In this document: positions 31,333 through 34,709 of the stretch, piece by piece
Layout: the number at the start of each line of letters is the position of its first letter
Position numbering within the stretch: position 1 is the first letter of the stretch
Assembly: GCA_017449765.1 (NCBI GenBank)
Contig: JAFTFE010000089.1
Location: 1 to 34,709 of the forward strand
Length of the DNA: 34,709 nt
Reading direction: 5' to 3'
Source: Lachnospiraceae bacterium
GTDB taxonomy: Bacteria; Bacillota; Clostridia; Lachnospirales; Lachnospiraceae
Made by a program: the position numbers and the translations under genes
Notes under the pieces: generated by a model
Told to the model about the DNA's origin: nothing
The model's input: the letters and a program-made list of their open reading frames with translations, nothing else
Databases searched by the model: none

Positions 31333-33132
31333 TTATTCAACACCAAAACCTGCAAGTTTCAAAATTGCCAGAGCATTGGTAGTTGTACACCTTCCATCAC
31401 GGATTTTATAGTCAAATTTAAGCTCATCATTATCATAATATTCTTCAAAATGATAATTATCCGCCTTATGACCATACTTATCTTCCAAATCACAAAGCTC
31501 AAAATCATGCGTGGAAACCATTGTTATACATTTTTCTCCCGCCAATCTTCTTATAGCTTCTCCTGCGCCTACTATTCTGTCCGCAGAATTAGTACCCTTG
31601 AATATTTCATCAATAAGACATATCATTGGGGCATCATATTCTCTGTATTCTGCCATCGCTTTTATCCTTAAAATCTCTGCATAAAATGTAGATATACCAT
31701 GTGCCACATCATCTGTAACACGCATAGATGTAAATATCTTCATATATGAAGCTTTCAGTCTGTCTGCACAAACCGGTGCCCCAAGATAACCTAATACAAG
31801 GTTGATGGCAAGCGTCCTTAAGAATGTCGTCTTGCCCGACATATTCGAACCAGTGATTATTGTAACTCCACCATTTAATTCTATGCTGTTGGCAATCACA
31901 ACTTCACTTTTTATTAGCGGATGATACATATTTTCACCAATGACACTTACATTCTTTTCTTCCTCATTAATATCTGCCCATGCTGTATGCTTAACATTCA
32001 TAATAACAGCGAAACTTAGAAGTTCCTCATATATAGCAAGCACTTCAAAAGTTTTGGACAGATTGGCCGCATATTTTTTCTTCCATCTTGATACAAGATA
32101 TCCAAGCTGATAATCCCAGAGAATAACACCGCTCAGTATCTGATGAACAAGAGGATTATAAGATATATTATATGCCTGTCTTAGCTTACGCAAATCATCG
32201 AATGCATTTACAGCACCATTTTCTCCCGTAATATAATTACGAAGTTTGGTAAGAAGTTCGGATTTGAACTCCTCCCGTTCAATAAGTGCAAGCATATCCG
32301 CATACCAGTCAATAGCATGTCCCAAACTGTAGAGCGGAAATATGATTCCATGCATAAAAGTATTTGTAAGCCAGGTAAAAACCAAAAATATGAAAAAGAA
32401 TACAAGCGGATATCCATAACTTACAGCTCCGACCACACAAAGAATTATAAGAACAATCTCCACTATCGGAATTAATATTCTTGTCAGGTCTGCCCACTTT
32501 GGAAGAACTCCTTCCTTATCATCATTAAGATAATTCATAAATGCATCTACGTCCGGCTTTTTCTTGTCATCAACAAGTCTTACTCCTGCCGCCTCATAGT
32601 CGATTGCAAAATCCACCTTATCACTTAATTCAGATATAGCCTCCTGTCTCTTAGCATTAGTTTTCAGATCCACATTAAGAAGTCTCAAATCATCTGCCAG
32701 AAGTTTTCTTCCCATATCGGTATGGCAAACACTCATCATCTGATACAGTGAATTAGCGCCAAGTAAGTCGATATCCTTCGCTACAGTATCATTATCGTCT
32801 AAGAACTCAGCCCCGCTATCATCGAAACTTCTCCAGTCATCACTATATCTGCTTAAATATCTATCCGTTACGGTAAGTCTGCTTTTATTAACTTCAGCAA
32901 GTTTAACCACATCACCATGCTTTTTTACAAGATAAATAAAACCCACAAGAATTATAATTCCGAAAACGAGTGCAATCGGCTTATCATCTGAAATTCCAAT
33001 CAGTAAAAGTGCAATACCAATAAGAAATGTTGTGACTCTCAACAAGGAAATTATGGAAAACCTTTTTTCCAATTCAACCTTTTCATCATTTAATGTATTC
33101 AGTTTTTCTTGATAAATTTTTTGTTCTTTCAT
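31333..33132 (-). CDS. Membrane-associated MutS-family ATPase
   Basis: This 599-residue protein has two adjacent N-terminal membrane helices at about 28-45 and 50-68, and another hydrophobic pair at about 212-262. A helical clamp-like region follows, and the C-terminus is a MutS-type ABC ATPase. Walker A is 'GSNMSGKTTFLRT' near 430, 'STFYAEILRI' follows, Walker B is 'MICLIDEIFKGTNS' near 505 and the switch His is in 'STHDFEL'. It lacks the mismatch-recognition domain of MutS1, so classical mismatch repair is unlikely. It belongs to the short membrane MutS-like proteins of Firmicutes, whose role is unknown. A clear promoter lies 58 bp upstream, but the ribosome site before ATG 33132 is weak. 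Confidence 0.88.
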   Translation of the reverse strand: MKEQKIYQEKLNTLNDEKVELEKRFSIISLLRVTTFLIGIALLLIGISDDKPIALVFGIIILVGFIYLVKKHGDVVKLAEVNKSRLTVTDRYLSRYSDDWRSFDDSGAEFLDDNDTVAKDIDLLGANSLYQMMSVCHTDMGRKLLADDLRLLNVDLKTNAKRQEAISELSDKVDFAIDYEAAGVRLVDDKKKPDVDAFMNYLNDDKEGVLPKWADLTRILIPIVEIVLIILCVVGAVSYGYPLVFFFIFLVFTWLTNTFMHGIIFPLYSLGHAIDWYADMLALIEREEFKSELLTKLRNYITGENGAVNAFDDLRKLRQAYNISYNPLVHQILSGVILWDYQLGYLVSRWKKKYAANLSKTFEVLAIYEELLSFAVIMNVKHTAWADINEEEKNVSVIGENMYHPLIKSEVVIANSIELNGGVTIITGSNMSGKTTFLRTLAINLVLGYLGAPVCADRLKASYMKIFTSMRVTDDVAHGISTFYAEILRIKAMAEYREYDAPMICLIDEIFKGTNSADRIVGAGEAIRRLAGEKCITMVSTHDFELCDLEDKYGHKADNYHFEEYYDNDELKFDYKIRDGRCTTTNALAILKLAGFGVE

Positions 33133-33189
33133 AATACGGTAAAATATCAGTTCCTCTGAATAAATAATGGTTGTAATAACACTCTGTAT

Positions 33190-33219
33190 ATTATACCCTT
33201 AAAATATGTTAGGTTGCAA
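33190..33219 (-). promoter_or_regulatory. Promoter of the MutS-like gene
   Basis: On the minus strand, TTGCAA (33219-33214) is separated by 18 bp from a perfect TATAAT (33195-33190). Transcription would start near 33183 and leave a leader of about 50 nt. Confidence 0.7.
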
Positions 33220-33500
33220 GACTTTTCACTTTTAATTAACATTACAAAAAGCACTCTTAATTTGAGGGTTTTTGAAATTTTGTTGCCTTTTGTCTAATTA
33301 TGTAGTATTATTTTTCTACAAGCAGATATATATCTTTAATAAATGTAATTATCATTTAGGATTTCTCCTACAATCCAAAGAATTATCCTGCTTAAATACC
33401 TCACTAAAGATAAAAACAAAACATAGTATAAGGCAGGTGATTGAGCAATTATTTGTATTTTACAATTTATGATTATTGAAATTAAAAAAACTATATTGTA
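33220..33500. other. AT-rich intergenic stretch, no gene seen
   Basis: Between the MutS-like promoter and the Rpn-like gene I see no ORF with a ribosome site, no strong hairpin and no repeat. A promoter for the plus-strand gene must lie here. A TTGAAA near 33475 with a TATATT-like box near 33492 is too closely spaced to call. Confidence 0.5.
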
Positions 33501-33518
33501 GAATAAGGAGGAATTATA

Positions 33519-34466
33519 TTGAGTGTACAAAATGTATTATCTAAAAGAATTGATACTGCTGCTGATATGAGAGAATATGATGAAGCGTGTAAACAAATTA
33601 TCGCTCATAAGATTATTCTTGCATGGATTATGAAGCACAGTATAACTGAATATTCAGATTATAAGATTAAAGATATCATAGATAACTTTATCGAAGGGGA
33701 GCCTGAGATTTCTACTGATGCAGTAAATCGTGATGAAAAAGCAGAGTTCATTGAAGGCATGAATTCTGAGGATGCAAGCATAAACGAAAATACAGTTATG
33801 TTTGATATCAGGTTTAAAGCCATAGTACCATCGACACATACCACAGAGGATATGATAATTAATGTAGAAGCTCAAAGCAACTTCTATCCTGGGTATCCCA
33901 TTATCAAAAGAGGTATATACTATGCGAGCAGAATGATATCATCGCAATATGGCACAGTATTTGGAAATTCTCATTACGAAAAAATCAAAAAGGTAAATTC
34001 CATATGGATATGCACCAAACCTCCTAAGTATCGGCAGAACACCATAACAAGCTATGATATAACAGAGAAAAATAAATATGGAGCTTACAAAGAAAATAAA
34101 AAGAATTATGATTTGATTTCAGTTATACTTATATGTTTGGGGAACAGCGGACAACAAAACGAGGATGAACTTATTAAAATGTTATCGGTTCTTTTGTCAA
34201 GGGATATTACGCCAAAGATTAAGAAAGAAACTTTACAGAATGAATTTGGAATTCCTATGACAAGTAATTTAGAAAGTGAGGTGGGGAACGTGTGTAACTT
34301 AAGTCAGGGTATAGTTGATGAGATAACGATAGAGTATCTTAAAAATATGATGGAAACCACAGGATGGGATGTCGATAAATGTATGGATGTATTAAAAGTT
34401 CCTACTGAGCCGTCATATATAAGAGAATATTATAAAGAAGATATATTTGATACAGATATTGCATAA
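33519..34466 (+). CDS. Rpn/PD-(D/E)XK nuclease-family protein (transposase-related)
   Basis: The start is TTG at 33519, supported by AAGGAGG (33505-33511) with a 7-nt spacer; no other start near the ribosome site fits. The 315-residue product carries a PD-(D/E)XK-like core: D96 in 'MFDIRF', then E117-A-Q119 in 'INVEAQSN'. This is followed by 'YPIIKRGIYYASRMISSQYG', typical of Rpn/YhgA-like and 'PD-(D/E)XK nuclease family transposase' proteins. The tail holds 'VGNVCNLSQGI', also typical. The lysine of the motif is replaced by Gln, as in many Rpn relatives. Such proteins cut DNA and can promote recombination, and many genomes carry several copies. A terminator follows. Confidence 0.82.
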   Translation: MSVQNVLSKRIDTAADMREYDEACKQIIAHKIILAWIMKHSITEYSDYKIKDIIDNFIEGEPEISTDAVNRDEKAEFIEGMNSEDASINENTVMFDIRFKAIVPSTHTTEDMIINVEAQSNFYPGYPIIKRGIYYASRMISSQYGTVFGNSHYEKIKKVNSIWICTKPPKYRQNTITSYDITEKNKYGAYKENKKNYDLISVILICLGNSGQQNEDELIKMLSVLLSRDITPKIKKETLQNEFGIPMTSNLESEVGNVCNLSQGIVDEITIEYLKNMMETTGWDVDKCMDVLKVPTEPSYIREYYKEDIFDTDIA

Positions 34467-34487
34467 AATCTGTAAAGTTGTAAAATC

Positions 34488-34536
34488 GGGGCTGTCGCTT
34501 TAGATAATTAAATTTATCTATGCGAGGCCCCTTTTT
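34488..34536 (+). terminator. Terminator of the Rpn-like gene
   Basis: The base stem GGGGC/GCCCC (34488-34492 with 34527-34531) is extended by CGC/GCG and TAGATAA/TTATCTA and followed by TTTTT. It begins 21 bp after the stop codon. Confidence 0.88.
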
Positions 34537-34656
34537 ATGTCATAAATTATGTATTTGAGAGACAGTTTCCTTTAATGTTGCCGAAAATAGAGTACTTTAA
34601 CAAGCCGATGTTTTAATCGGCGTATTGGCATCTTTTCTATTTTGAAGTATCAAAAA

Positions 34657-34709
34657 TTATGATGCTTTTTTCAGTTCAAACAGGTACGTTCCTGTTCTTT
34701 TGGCAACGA
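34657..34709 (-). CDS. Possible 3' end of a minus-strand gene running off the window
   Basis: On the minus strand the frame open from the window edge reads VAKRTGTYLFELKKAS and then TAA (34659-34657). The sequence has protein-like composition. A hairpin GCCGAT/ATCGGC lies 36 bp further on (34604-34621), as a terminator might. With only 17 codons no family can be named. It could equally be chance. Confidence 0.3.
   Translation of the reverse strand, partial: VAKRTGTYLFELKKAS

Overview
The window looks like chromosomal DNA from a low-GC Gram-positive anaerobe of the Clostridia, most likely Lachnospiraceae. Supporting this are the AT-rich intergenic DNA, strong AGGAGG ribosome sites, a sortase-anchored Cna-B surface protein, a ppx-ppk pair with an HD-tailed Ppx, a folC-HD-folP-folBK cluster, a membrane MutS-like ATPase and an Rpn/PD-(D/E)XK protein. 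The family assignment is an inference from gene content; no rRNA or tRNA is present to confirm it.

Left part (1-4.9 kb): the 3' end of a sugar ABC permease gene, its terminator, and a YesL-family membrane protein. Next comes a small control region with a broken XRE-type regulator, three palindromes spaced exactly 41 bp apart, and a short Cys-rich protein whose Shine-Dalgarno lies inside a hairpin. An FtsX-type ABC exporter (ATPase then permease) follows on the minus strand.

Accessory island (5.0-7.5 kb): a HepT/MntA toxin-antitoxin pair with intact signature motifs, then an IS110-family element. Its 5' non-coding region has the layout of a bridge RNA: an extended -10 promoter, three bulged hairpins, and two flanking 29-nt inverted arms. 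The element lies between the toxin-antitoxin pair and a VanRS/OmpR-like two-component system (7.5-9.5 kb). That system may have been the regulator of the ABC exporter before the island came between them.

Surface region (9.7-13.2 kb): a lone type IV prepilin-like gene, convergent with a 904-residue adhesin that has an FctA-like domain, three Cna-B repeats, a (TTEAT)n stalk and an SPKTG sorting signal. The two share one bidirectional terminator.

Metabolic block (13.3-23.5 kb, all minus strand): polysaccharide deacetylase, folC, HD phosphohydrolase, folP, fused folB-folK, a 189-bp MITE-like nested palindrome, ppx (overlapping ppk by 1 nt), ppk1, and an AzgA/PbuG-like purine permease ending in a strong terminator.

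Right part (23.6-34.7 kb): an unrecognised divergent gene pair (propeller/coiled-coil protein and Cys-rich protein), an Asn-tailed lipoprotein, a small two-helix membrane protein, yqeG, uvrC, a 695-residue orphan, a MutS-like membrane ATPase with a clear promoter, an Rpn-like nuclease with a TTG start, and possibly the 3' end of another minus-strand gene at the edge.
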